A DNA stretch of 8,396 bases from CAYLSV01 sp964386435 (GCA_964386435.1 CAYLSV010000132.1:1-8396); one strand, 5' to 3'; counted from the first letter of the stretch, positions 1-6,541 are shown. A program made the numbers and translations. Notes: a model not told the origin generated them from the sequence alone.

Positions 1-12
1 ATGCTGCGGTAG

Positions 13-33
13 CTGCGGCACCACGTGCCGCAG
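13..33. repeat. Perfect hairpin, 9-bp stem
   Basis: The arms CTGCGGCAC (13-21) and GTGCCGCAG (25-33) are perfect complements around a 3-base loop. No T-tract follows on either strand, so it is not a textbook intrinsic terminator. It resembles the next palindrome at 85-105 in its CTGCGG start and probably belongs to the same class of intergenic palindrome. Confidence 0.6.
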
Positions 34-84
34 GTCCGGGCGAGCAGCAATCGTGCAAGGTGCTGTAGTCCTCGTGCGCCCCCA

Positions 85-105
85 CTGCGGGCTGTCAGCC
101 CGCAG
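85..105. repeat. Intergenic palindrome CTGCGGGCTG/CAGCCCGCAG
   Basis: The arms CTGCGGGCTG (85-94) and CAGCCCGCAG (96-105) are perfect 10-base complements around a single T. The half-site ACCCGCAGCTACA recurs near 528-540, where only one arm is present. Short GC palindromes of this type are scattered in planctomycete intergenic regions by general knowledge; the role is unknown. Confidence 0.6.
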
Positions 106-192
106 CTACACCGAACGCCCCCCCCCATGTTCGGAGAAAATTCACCTTCGACTGCAGCCCGAACGCCGCCCTTACCGATGAGTCTTGTGTTG

Positions 193-216
193 CCCGAATG
201 TTCGGGCACCCGAACA
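193..216 (+). promoter_or_regulatory. Overlapping, mutually exclusive hairpins before the small ORF
   Basis: Three arms lie in a row: CCCGAA (193-198), TTCGGG (201-206) and CCCGAACA (209-216). The middle arm can pair left (CCCGAA-TG-TTCGGG) or right (TGTTCGGG-CA-CCCGAACA, 8 bp). A further GTTCGG at 129-134 and CCGAAC at 111-116 form another inverted pair upstream. The element ends 11 bases before the ribosome binding site at 228-233. It could be an operator with repeated half-sites or an RNA switch; nothing here decides between them. Confidence 0.4.
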
Positions 217-227
217 CCAAACATCCG

Positions 228-233
228 AAGGAG
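228..233 (+). promoter_or_regulatory. Shine-Dalgarno site AAGGAG
   Basis: AAGGAG lies 7 bases before the ATG at 241, an ideal spacing. It fixes the start of the 45-aa ORF at 241. The in-frame extension that opens at 25 runs through the hairpins at 85-105 and 193-216 and is unlikely to be translated. Confidence 0.7.
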
Positions 234-240
234 ATTCACC

Positions 241-378
241 ATGACCAACGCCATCCGCAAAGCCACCACCACCAAGTACGACGACCTCGGCGACATCCTC
301 GACGAACTCGCCCAGGACCAAGACTGGGTCGAGCAACAATGGCTCGAAGAGCCCGAGCGCTGGGATGGCTTGGCGTGA
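241..378 (+). CDS. Small acidic protein, 45 aa, unknown function
   Basis: This is a short open frame of 45 codons ending in TGA. It is supported mainly by its start: ATG at 241 with AAGGAG 7 bases upstream, behind a hairpin-rich leader. The N-terminus is basic (residues 1-13, MTNAIRKATTTKY). The rest is strongly acidic and helix-prone (DDLGDILDELAQDQDW, then EQQWLEEPERWDGLA) with three tryptophans at 33, 38 and 45-region spacing typical of an amphipathic helix. There is no signal peptide, membrane segment or cysteine. I do not recognise a family. Acidic small proteins of this shape include antitoxin-like and partner-binding peptides, but no toxin gene lies within the visible sequence. It could also be a chance frame. 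Confidence 0.45.
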   Translation: MTNAIRKATTTKYDDLGDILDELAQDQDWVEQQWLEEPERWDGLA

Positions 379-576
379 GCGAACACAACCCGCAGTGGCG
401 GTGCCCGCTCGTTCCAAGGTCGAACTTCACCTACACCTCAACGACCTTCGCGTTCAACGAAAGCCATGTTCCAAGAGCACGCGAAGTCGCCCGATGCCCG
501 AACTGCGTCATGACAGGCCGTGCGACCCGCAGCTACAGCTTGGAAGAACCGAGCTTGATGGGGTGACAGTCCCTGA

Positions 577-595
577 CCTCGGACCTCGGACCTCC
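577..595. repeat. Tandem heptamer CGGACCT next to the gap
   Basis: CCTCGGACCTCGGACCTCC holds two and a half iterations of a 7-base unit and runs straight into the N gap. Its complement GGAGGTCCG lies at 725-733 beyond the gap, adjoining GGCAA. An arm built of iterated short units next to GGCAA resembles the three large palindromes further on, so this may be the left part of a fourth, broken element. Confidence 0.45.
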
Positions 596-654
596 NNNNN
601 NNNNNNNNNNNNNNNNNNNNNNNNNNNNNNNNNNNNNNNNNNNNNNNNNNNNNN
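596..654. other. Assembly gap, 59 N
   Basis: This is a run of unknown bases. It starts directly after an iterated heptamer, which suggests that a repeat or hairpin blocked assembly. Any frame drawn across it is not supported. Confidence 0.95.
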
Positions 655-750
655 GCGCCTGAAACCGAGACGTCCCCCGAGGGCTGGCGGGGTTCCGCAT
701 CGGGCGCAGCCCCGTCGCTACGCGGTGGAGGTCCGGCAAGAGAAGTTCAC

Positions 751-2586
751 CTACTCGACGTGCTGGCGCAGGATCACGCCTTCGCGGGGGCCGAGGGTTA
801 GGTTGACCCACGCGTTGCCGTCGCCGTCGCCTTGGACCTCGATGCAGCAGTCGTCGCAGGTCAGGTCGATCAGCTGGGTGCCGGGCGGGTTGAGGTTGTC
901 GTCGACCGGGACGCTGATCTGCTTCTCGTCCAGCGACGGGTTCACTGCGACGACGATCTCGGTCACGTCCAGCACGCGGACGTAGGCGAACGGGTCGCCG
1001 GGATCATCGCCGAGCAGGCGGAAGTACTGGCGGCCGTAGCGGAGCGTCGGCTCGGCGGCGCGAGCCTTGGCGAGCTTGCCGGTGGTTTGATAGATGGGGT
1101 GGCTGTCGTCGAAATAGTGCGGCGAGTCCGGGGCGTCGCCGGTGCCGAAGGGGCCGAATCGGCCGCCGAACATGGCTTCGCGGACGAACGTGTCGCTGTC
1201 GCCGCCGCCGTCGAAGCCTTGCTCGGTGCCGTAGTACATGCACGGCACGCCCATGCTCGTCAGGAGCACGAGGTTGCCGAGGATGGCCAAGCGTTCGTCG
1301 CCGCCGGGGCGGGTTTGGTCGGGGTTGTCGTCCTGCGTGCCGTCGAGGAACCGGCGGAACGGCGTGACATCGCCTTGGTCGTGGTTCTCGAGGAACGTCA
1401 GGTAGTGCTTGCCGGCGTCGCCATAGCTGCGGTAGCGGTCGCGCAGGTAGTCGTACCGCCCGGCCGCGTCGGTGGCCGGCCGCTCGTTGCGCAGGATGCC
1501 GTCCCACTGGCGGTGATAGAAGAAGTCGATGACGGCGTTGAGTTGCGGGTAGTCGGCCGTCGAGTCCGGGTCGGTGTCATCGCCCGCCTCGCCCGGCCGC
1601 AGCTCGACGTTGCTGCCAATGTACCGGCTCATCTCCTCATCGCTGTCGGCCACCTCGCCAACGAGGAAGAAGTCGCTTTTGCCAATGCTCAAGGCGTACT
1701 CGCGGATGGCGTGACAAAAATCACTGGCGTGCGGGTGGCGGATGTGCCGCAACGCGTCGATGCGGAACCCGTCCACGTCGGCCACGGCGATCCAGTACTT
1801 GTAGCAGTTGATCATCGCCGCCAGCGTCGGCTTGTGACCCAAATCCAGCACCTTCAGCGACATGAAGTCGCCATCCTTCGCCTCGGCCCCGCTGACGCTG
1901 CCGGGGTCGCTCATCGGCCCCATCCGCACGAACGCCTCGGGCCGCTGGAACTCGATCGGCCAGACGCCCTGGTTCCGCCCGAAGTCGCCCGGCGAGCCGC
2001 CGTCGTGCCACCCGGCGATCTCGTGCTGCTGGCCGTCGAACGTCACGCCCTCGTGGTAGCCCCAGGCGTCGGCGGTGTGGTCGATGACCACGTCCATAAT
2101 GACCCGGATGCCCCGGTCGTGGGCCTGCTGCACGAACTCGGCGAAGTCCTCGGTGGTGCCGAAGCGGGGATCAATTTGCAGAAAGTCCTGAATGGCGTAG
2201 CCGTGATAACCGTTGTCGTCGTCCGGCCGCTGCTTGAGCGGCGGGCTGACCCAAACGGCCCCGACGCCGAGGTTCTTCAGATAGTCGAGCCGCCGGGTCG
2301 CCCCTCGGATCGTGCCGCCCTGCCAGGTGCTGCCGATGCCGGGATCGACCTCGCCGCGGGCGAGCTCCCCGCCGTCATACATCGGCCTGTCGCCGCCGTC
2401 GTCGAACCGGTCGAGCAGCAGCTGGTAAACAACAATATCTCGCCAATCCGCCGGCGACGGATGCACCGCCGCCCGCGGCCGGAAGTCGAGGTCGAAGGCG
2501 GAGGCCGGCGCGTCGTCGACGGCCACCGGTACGGACGAATCCTGTTGCAGCACGGCCGCCGAAAAGCGAACCGCGCGCCAGAACAA
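751..2586 (-). CDS. GH13 alpha-amylase family glycoside hydrolase
   Basis: Retaining alpha-glucan hydrolase or transglycosidase of family GH13. All four conserved regions are visible, numbered from the TTG at 2586: region I DVVIDH (165-170), region II GFRIDALRH (273-281, nucleophile D277), region III VGEVAD (acid/base E311) and region IV ENHDQ (400-404, D403). The (beta/alpha)8 barrel opens near WRDIVVYQLLLDRFDDGG (48-65) and continues through QGGTIRG and LDYLKNLGVGAVWVSPP. An insertion at about 175-245 is the usual B-domain position. Residues from about 520 form the C-terminal beta domain. The calcium-site/region V motif QPDLN is not seen; VLDLGH stands there. No signal peptide is visible, so a cytoplasmic enzyme is likely. 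The exact substrate cannot be told. The start is weak: no ATG and no Shine-Dalgarno site occur upstream, and the frame stays open into the palindrome at 2631-2735. GTG codons at residues 12 and 21 are alternatives. Length (611 aa) suits the family. Confidence 0.9.
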   Translation of the reverse strand: MFWRAVRFSAAVLQQDSSVPVAVDDAPASAFDLDFRPRAAVHPSPADWRDIVVYQLLLDRFDDGGDRPMYDGGELARGEVDPGIGSTWQGGTIRGATRRLDYLKNLGVGAVWVSPPLKQRPDDDNGYHGYAIQDFLQIDPRFGTTEDFAEFVQQAHDRGIRVIMDVVIDHTADAWGYHEGVTFDGQQHEIAGWHDGGSPGDFGRNQGVWPIEFQRPEAFVRMGPMSDPGSVSGAEAKDGDFMSLKVLDLGHKPTLAAMINCYKYWIAVADVDGFRIDALRHIRHPHASDFCHAIREYALSIGKSDFFLVGEVADSDEEMSRYIGSNVELRPGEAGDDTDPDSTADYPQLNAVIDFFYHRQWDGILRNERPATDAAGRYDYLRDRYRSYGDAGKHYLTFLENHDQGDVTPFRRFLDGTQDDNPDQTRPGGDERLAILGNLVLLTSMGVPCMYYGTEQGFDGGGDSDTFVREAMFGGRFGPFGTGDAPDSPHYFDDSHPIYQTTGKLAKARAAEPTLRYGRQYFRLLGDDPGDPFAYVRVLDVTEIVVAVNPSLDEKQISVPVDDNLNPPGTQLIDLTCDDCCIEVQGDGDGNAWVNLTLGPREGVILRQHVE

Positions 2587-2630
2587 CGTGCGAACAACAA
2601 ATGAACAATTGGGGGGGGAAGTGTTGGGTG

Positions 2631-2735
2631 GAAGTGTGACGTGGTGAAGTGTGACGTGGTGNNNNNNNNNNTGCCCGATACGCTGCCGCCGTCCTCCGGC
2701 AATTCACCACGTCACACTTCACCAAGTCACACTTC
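2631..2735. repeat. Long inverted repeat, type A (AGTGTGACGTGGTGA), copy 1
   Basis: The left arm 2631-2661 and the right arm 2705-2735 are complementary over 31 bases with one mismatch. Each arm holds two iterations of a 15-base unit, AGTGTGACGTGGTGA. Between them lie ten N (2662-2671) and a GC-rich spacer that ends CCTCCGGCAATTC, matching the GGCAA core half of the other copies. It sits between ispF and the GH13 gene, directly after the ispF stop in the sense of transcription. An RNA from either strand would fold into a very long hairpin. No T-tract follows the arms. Confidence 0.85.
2662..2671. other. Assembly gap, 10 N, inside the palindrome
   Basis: Ten unknown bases lie exactly where the left half of the core should be. 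By symmetry with GGCAATTC on the right, the missing bases should begin AATTGCCGG. Ten may be either the true length or a placeholder. Confidence 0.95.
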
Positions 2736-2761
2736 GCCCCGCGTCACACTTCGCCCCGCGT
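2728..2761. repeat. Two perfect 17-base tandem repeats over the ispF stop
   Basis: CACACTTCGCCCCGCGT occurs at 2728-2744 and again at 2745-2761 with no difference. On the minus strand the unit reads ACGCGGGGCGAAGTGTG. The first copy in ispF sense encodes the last residues (TRGEV) and the TG of the stop; the second is non-coding. The AAGTGTGA part matches the palindrome arm unit, so the palindrome and the gene end have merged. Confidence 0.85.
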
Positions 2762-3223
2762 CAGCAACACCACCGCGTGGGCCGCCACCGCGTCTCCCGC
2801 GCCCAGCGCGTCCAGTTTCTCGTTCGTCCCCGCCTTCACGTTTGCTGGGGCGTTCAGCAATTCTTCCAGCAACTGCTTCATCGCCGGCTTGTACGCCTTC
2901 AGCTTCGGCCGCTCGGCAATGATCAGGCAGTCGGCGTTGCAGACGGACCAACCTTCGTCACGAACCAGCCGCAGCGCGTGCTCGACGAACTGGCGCGAGT
3001 CCGCCGATTTCCATTGCGGGTCGTCGTTGGCGAAGTGCTCGCCGATGTCGCCCGCCCCGATCGCCCCGAGCAGGGCATCGGTCAGCGCGTGCAGCACCAC
3101 ATCGCCGTCGGAGTGGGCCACGGGCGACAATTCGTCGGACACCACCACGCCGCCGAGCGTCAACACGCCGCCGGGCTGCAGGCGGTGGACGTCGTAACCC
3201 TGGCCGATGCGCATCTGAGGCAT
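2744..3223 (-). CDS. ispF: 2-C-methyl-D-erythritol 2,4-cyclodiphosphate synthase
   Basis: IspF makes 2-C-methyl-D-erythritol 2,4-cyclodiphosphate and releases CMP, in the MEP route to isoprenoids; the family acts as a cytoplasmic homotrimer. The protein from the ATG at 3223 is 159 aa, close to the usual 155-160. Visible motifs are IGQGYDVHRL (metal ligands D11 and H13), AHSDGDVVLHALTDALLGA (H37, third ligand H45), GDIGEHF (59-64) and NVKAGTNEKL (128-137). The last loop is altered: AGTNEKLDALGAGDA stands where typical enzymes have ATTTEKLGFTGRGEG. A longer frame opens at 3289, but its first 22 residues come from the palindrome at 3243-3326, so the start is MPQMRIG at 3223 or MRIG at 3214. Neither has a clear Shine-Dalgarno site. 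The last three residues (GEV) and the TGA come from repeat sequence. There is no ispD next to it, unlike many genomes. Confidence 0.95.
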   Translation of the reverse strand: MPQMRIGQGYDVHRLQPGGVLTLGGVVVSDELSPVAHSDGDVVLHALTDALLGAIGAGDIGEHFANDDPQWKSADSRQFVEHALRLVRDEGWSVCNADCLIIAERPKLKAYKPAMKQLLEELLNAPANVKAGTNEKLDALGAGDAVAAHAVVLLTRGEV

Positions 3224-3242
3224 GGAGCAGGGTATGAAGTTC

Positions 3243-3326
3243 GACTTGGTGAAGGGTGACGTGGTGATTTGCCGGACACGCCGTCCCACTTCTCCGGCAA
3301 ATCAACACGTCACACTTCACCACGTC
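3243..3326. repeat. Long inverted repeat, type A, copy 2
   Basis: The left arm 3243-3276 and the right arm 3293-3326 pair over 34 bases with three mismatches; the innermost 12 (TGATTTGCCGGA with TCCGGCAAATCA) are perfect. The loop is 16 bases (3277-3292, CACGCCGTCCCACTTC). The right side carries further unit sequence to about 3332. In the sense of transcription it starts about 6 bases after the stop of the SbtA-like gene and ends 19 bases before the ispF ATG. If the two genes share a transcript, it would fold between them and could terminate, protect or uncouple their expression. Confidence 0.9.
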
Positions 3327-3338
3327 ACACTTTATCCC

Positions 3339-4226
3339 TCACCACAGCCACCCGATCACCAGCCAGTACAGTGGAATCCCGACCGCGATGTTGAACGGAA
3401 ACGTCACCCCCAGCGGCAGCGTCACGAACAGCCCCGGCCGGGCTTCGGGCATTGCCAGCCGCACTGCCGCCGGCACGGCGATGTAGCTCGCACTGCCCAC
3501 CAGCACCGCCATGAGCAGCGCCTCCCCCGCCGGCAGCCGCAGGACATAGGCGAGGCCAATGCCCAGCATCGCCTGCACCGGCGGCAGCACCAGCCCGGCC
3601 ACCAGCAGCGTCCCCGCCCGGCGGCCCAGCTCCCGCCGCACGTCGGTGAGTTGCCGCCCGGCGACCAGGCCCATATCGAGCAAGAACACCAGCAGCACCA
3701 CGTCGAACGCGTCCTTCATCGACGGCAGCACCCGCCCCGCCGCCGCCGGGTTCGCCACGAACCCGGCCAACAACGCCCCGCCCAGCAACACGATCGGCCC
3801 GTCCGACTCCATGAGGGCCATCGCCGCCACCATGTGCCCGCCGTACGGCACCTCGATGGTGTCCAGAAACGACACCGCGGTCACGAAGGTCACCGCCGAG
3901 ACGCTGCCGTATGCCGCCGCGAGCGCCGCCGCGTCAACCCGCGGCACAATCTTCCGCAGAATCGCATACACGCCGATCGGCAACAGCAGACTCGTCGCCG
4001 CCGCCGCCGCCAGCGTCAGCACCACAGTGCCGACCGCCTCGCCCGGCGTCTCCCGCAGCGCCACCCCACCCTTGAACCCGATCGCCAGCAACAAAAACAA
4101 CCCGAGCGCCTTCGGCAACGGCGCCGGCAGATCCAGATCCGACCGCATCAACGCCGCGAGCAACCCGACGAGGAACAGCAGCACCGCCGGCGAGAGAAGG
4201 TTGGCCGAGAGTGCACCCCAATCCAT
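3339..4226 (-). CDS. SbtA-type sodium-dependent bicarbonate permease
   Basis: Integral membrane protein of the SBT family (cyanobacterial SbtA takes up bicarbonate with sodium). From the ATG at 4226 it is 295 aa. Matching segments, in order: LSPAVLLFLVGLLAAL near the N-terminus, KALGLFLLLAIGFKGGVALRE (about 39-59), LAAAYGSVSAVTFVTAVSFL with VPYGGHMVAAMALME and DGPIV (about 102-146), and a C-terminal repeat half ending TFPFNIAVGIPLYWLVIGW. About nine or ten hydrophobic helices are seen. It lacks the long charged cytoplasmic loop of cyanobacterial SbtA between the two halves, so it is a compact member. Earlier starts (ATG 4256, GTG 4259) add an Arg-rich leader; MDWGALSANLLSP fits the family N-terminus better. 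No Shine-Dalgarno site is clear. No sbtB (PII-like partner) is adjacent. Substrate is inferred from the family only. Confidence 0.85.
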   Translation of the reverse strand: MDWGALSANLLSPAVLLFLVGLLAALMRSDLDLPAPLPKALGLFLLLAIGFKGGVALRETPGEAVGTVVLTLAAAAATSLLLPIGVYAILRKIVPRVDAAALAAAYGSVSAVTFVTAVSFLDTIEVPYGGHMVAAMALMESDGPIVLLGGALLAGFVANPAAAGRVLPSMKDAFDVVLLVFLLDMGLVAGRQLTDVRRELGRRAGTLLVAGLVLPPVQAMLGIGLAYVLRLPAGEALLMAVLVGSASYIAVPAAVRLAMPEARPGLFVTLPLGVTFPFNIAVGIPLYWLVIGWLW

Positions 4227-4318
4227 CGGCCGCCACCGTAGGCGAAGCGGCAGCATCACGGGCTACCGACGACGAACCGACAATTCGCACGCCGCAGCTG
4301 CGCGACTTTCTCGACGCC

Positions 4319-4792
4319 TCACTTCATCATCAACCGGCACACCCACAGCATCAACACCGCCCTTGCCGTCCAGCCGATCGTGCGCAGCCAGTTCGTCTGC
4401 ACGAGGAGTTGATGAGTCGCCGCGTCCCATGCCGCCCCCAGCTTGTTATGGGCCGGCACCTGCAACGCGGCCGTACTCAGCCACATCAAGCCGGCCAGTG
4501 CCAGACCCAGCCACAGCGCCCACCCCGGCACCCCCGCCGGCCGCCACCACAACAACGCGGCGGCCGTGGCGAGTTCCGCCAGCATCACCGGCGCCACGAT
4601 CGGCGTGATCCAGAACGTGTGTTTCGCGTGGTATGTCGGCCAATGCTCGGGCCCGACGTTGGCGAACAGCGGGTAGTGCACCAGCTGCACCAGCCAGATC
4701 AGGCCGGCCATGAAACAGGCCGCCGCCGCGGTAATCAGCAGCAGCGTCTGTGGCACCACCCGAAACAAGCAAAATTCTTGCCAATCCTGCAC
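4319..4792 (-). CDS. Conserved four-helix membrane protein, unknown function
   Basis: The 157-aa product has four predicted membrane helices at about 15-38, 61-83, 90-111 and 137-153. Polar residues cluster at the helix ends: QLVHYPLF (36-43), YHAKHTFWITPIV (54-66), LQVPAHNKL (110-118), THQLLVQTNWLRT (126-138). Histidines 39, 55, 58, 115 and 127 and the QTNW-R pattern look like conserved functional positions. The layout recalls small uncharacterised membrane proteins found in many bacteria; I do not know a name for it. The start is GTG at 4792 with GGTGG 7 bases upstream; TTG and GTG codons at residues 9, 12 and 13 are alternatives. It is the first gene of the minus-strand run, 92 bases before the SbtA-like gene and divergent from rpoN. 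Confidence 0.75.
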   Translation of the reverse strand: MQDWQEFCLFRVVPQTLLLITAAAACFMAGLIWLVQLVHYPLFANVGPEHWPTYHAKHTFWITPIVAPVMLAELATAAALLWWRPAGVPGWALWLGLALAGLMWLSTAALQVPAHNKLGAAWDAATHQLLVQTNWLRTIGWTARAVLMLWVCRLMMK

Positions 4793-4991
4793 TAAAAATC
4801 CACCAGTGATCGGCGGATCGGTCGTAAGTCAAGTAAGATAAACGCGTTATGCCGCTTGTCGTCAAACCGGGATGCCGGTTGCCAGTGCGGCAGAATGGTG
4901 GTACTGTCCGTGCAGCAAAGTCGGTGCCGTCCGTTTGGCTCCGGCAGCTTGTCGGGGTTGATGCCCGAAGGCCTTTAGTCGGGAGTACACG
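4793..4991. promoter_or_regulatory. Divergent spacer between the membrane protein and rpoN
   Basis: This 199-base region must hold promoters for both directions. It has the lowest GC near 4825-4850, with TAAGATAAA at 4834-4842 as a possible minus-ten-like element for rpoN, but no convincing minus-35. A perfect hairpin AACCGG-GATG-CCGGTT lies at 4865-4880 in the rpoN leader. Exact promoters cannot be assigned. Confidence 0.4.
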
Positions 4992-6539
4992 ATGGCCATG
5001 TCGATGACCCAGGGGACGTTTCAGCGGATGGAGCAGCGGCAGCTGCTCACGCCGCGGATGATCCAGTCGATGGAAATCCTCCAAATGCCCCTGGCGGCAC
5101 TCGAGGAACGCATCGAGCAGGAGCTGCAGAGCAACCCGGTGCTGGAGGTCAAGGATCAAAGCGATCGCGACGACCTTGCCGAGCCGACGGAGAACAGCGA
5201 CGACGTGTTCGGCGACAACAAGGAGCTGAACCTCGACAGCGAGCACCAGCAGGTCGCCGATGACTTCGAGCGGCTTGCCAAGATCAGCGATTACCTCGAG
5301 AACGAGGAGTACAGCAGCAACTACAACGGCAGCAACCTCGACCATGGCCCCGCCGCCAGCAGCTACGCCGGCGAGCGCGACGCCAAGCTCGACGCCATGG
5401 CCAACACCGCCGACCGCGGTGGGACCATCGGCGAGCACCTTCTCGACCAATGGCGGTTCATCGAGGCCAGCGACCCGGTCTGCCGGGCGGGCAAGATCAT
5501 CATCGGCTCCATCGACGCCGACGGCTACTTGCGTACCTCGCTGCCCAGCGTGCGGGAAGATGCCCAGAAGCGGGGCAAAATCGAGCCGCCGCCGCTGGAG
5601 GAATTCGAGGCGGCGCTGGGCATCATTCAGCGGCAACTCGAGCCGGCGGGCGTCGGGGCGCGTGATTTGCGCGAATGTTTGCTGATCCAGCTCGCCCACA
5701 TCGCCCGCGATCCGGAGATGGCCGAGGGGCACGATTTGCCGTTGGAGCGGCGGCTGGTCGAGGACCACCTCAAGGACCTCGAGATGAACCGTTACCCGCA
5801 GATCGCCAAGAAGACCGGCCGGTCGATCGACGATCTGCAGCGGGCCGTCGCCCGCATCGGCCGGCTCCAGCCCCACCCCGGCAAGGAGATCGGCCCCGAC
5901 GAGGCGCCCGGCATCACGCCCGACGCCTTCATCACCTACGACGAGGAAACGAAAACCTACGACGTGGAGATGACCCACGACCCGGCCCCAAACCTTTACA
6001 TCCGCGGCCTTTACCGCAAAATGCTCAAGGACCGGGCCGTCGCAAAGGACACCCGCGACTTCCTCTCGGGGAATGTCCGCAACGCACGCTGGCTCATCGA
6101 GTCGATCAGACAGCGCCGCGGCACCATCGAGCGGGTCATCCGCAAGGTCGTCGAGCACCAACGCGACTTCTTCGACAAGGGCCCGGAGCTCCTCCGGCCG
6201 CTGCCGATGATCCAGGTGGCCGACGAGCTGGGCATTCACGTGGCGACGGTAAGTCGTGCCGTGGCCGACAAATACATCCAGACGCCGCGCGGCATTTTCC
6301 CGCTCCGCCGGTTCTTCAGCGGCGGCACGACGACCGACGACGGCGAGGACATGAGCTGGGACGCGGTCAAGGAAAAGCTGAAGGTCGTGGTCGCCAACGA
6401 AGACAAGGAGAAGCCGCTGAACGATGATGAGATCGCCGATCGGCTCAAGGAGCAAGGCATTGAACTGGCGAGGCGGACGGTGGCGAAATATCGCAAGATA
6501 TTGAACATCCCTACCGCGAGGCAGCGCAAGGAGTTCTAA
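4992..6539 (+). CDS. rpoN: RNA polymerase sigma-54 factor
   Basis: Sigma-54 directs RNA polymerase to minus-24/minus-12 promoters and needs an AAA+ activator to open them. The 515-aa protein shows the whole family plan. Region I is a Gln/Leu-rich activator-interacting segment (QGTFQRMEQRQLLTPRMIQS onward, about 7-53). An acidic region II linker follows (about 54-135), longer than in E. coli and accounting for the extra length. The core-binding part contains IDADGYL (174-180) and LEPAGVGARDLRECL (216-230). The DNA-binding part has RDFFDKGPELLRPL (391-404), a helix-turn-helix VADELGIHVATVSRAV (409-424) and KYIQTPRGIFPL (427-438). The RpoN box ARRTVAKYRK lies at 493-502. The start is ATG 4992, with GGGAG 6 bases upstream; ATGs at codons 3 and 5 are possible. 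It stands alone on the plus strand. Confidence 0.97.
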   Translation: MAMSMTQGTFQRMEQRQLLTPRMIQSMEILQMPLAALEERIEQELQSNPVLEVKDQSDRDDLAEPTENSDDVFGDNKELNLDSEHQQVADDFERLAKISDYLENEEYSSNYNGSNLDHGPAASSYAGERDAKLDAMANTADRGGTIGEHLLDQWRFIEASDPVCRAGKIIIGSIDADGYLRTSLPSVREDAQKRGKIEPPPLEEFEAALGIIQRQLEPAGVGARDLRECLLIQLAHIARDPEMAEGHDLPLERRLVEDHLKDLEMNRYPQIAKKTGRSIDDLQRAVARIGRLQPHPGKEIGPDEAPGITPDAFITYDEETKTYDVEMTHDPAPNLYIRGLYRKMLKDRAVAKDTRDFLSGNVRNARWLIESIRQRRGTIERVIRKVVEHQRDFFDKGPELLRPLPMIQVADELGIHVATVSRAVADKYIQTPRGIFPLRRFFSGGTTTDDGEDMSWDAVKEKLKVVVANEDKEKPLNDDEIADRLKEQGIELARRTVAKYRKILNIPTARQRKEF

Positions 6540-6541
6540 TC

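Larger units (their letters stand above)
379..750. other. Gene-free stretch with a gap and repeat fragments
   Basis: No convincing gene is seen; open frames here lack a start signal and recognisable content. It holds a single-arm copy of the CCCGCAGCTAC element near 528-540, the tandem heptamer at 577-595, the N run at 596-654, and a GC hairpin at 681-712 (GGGCTG with CAGCCC) that lies behind the GH13 gene's stop on the minus strand. The motif GAACTTCACCTAC (421-433) recurs as GAAGTTCACCTAC at 742-754. Confidence 0.6.

Noticed and set aside
25..240. In-frame upstream extension of the 45-aa ORF
   Set aside because: It runs through two hairpin elements and is Pro/Ser/Arg-rich low-complexity translation; the ribosome binding site supports ATG 241.
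365..985. Plus-strand frame crossing the 59-base gap
   Set aside because: It depends on unknown bases and overlaps the 3' end of the GH13 gene; no family resemblance.
832..2604. 590-codon open frame on the plus strand opposite the GH13 gene
   Set aside because: It is an antisense shadow of a GC-rich gene; the translation is Val/Ala/Arg-rich without any known motif, while the minus strand has all four GH13 motifs.
2631..3326. CRISPR-like array from the repeated CACACTTCACCACGT units
   Set aside because: Units are tandem or inverted, without regular unique spacers, and no cas gene is present.
4793..4991. Sigma-54 promoter (GG-N10-GC) upstream of rpoN
   Set aside because: No TGGCAC-N5-TTGCA-like sequence with correct spacing was found.
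4446..6455. 669-codon open frame on the minus strand opposite rpoN
   Set aside because: It is antisense to a full sigma-54 gene and runs into the membrane protein gene in another frame; no motif or start signal.
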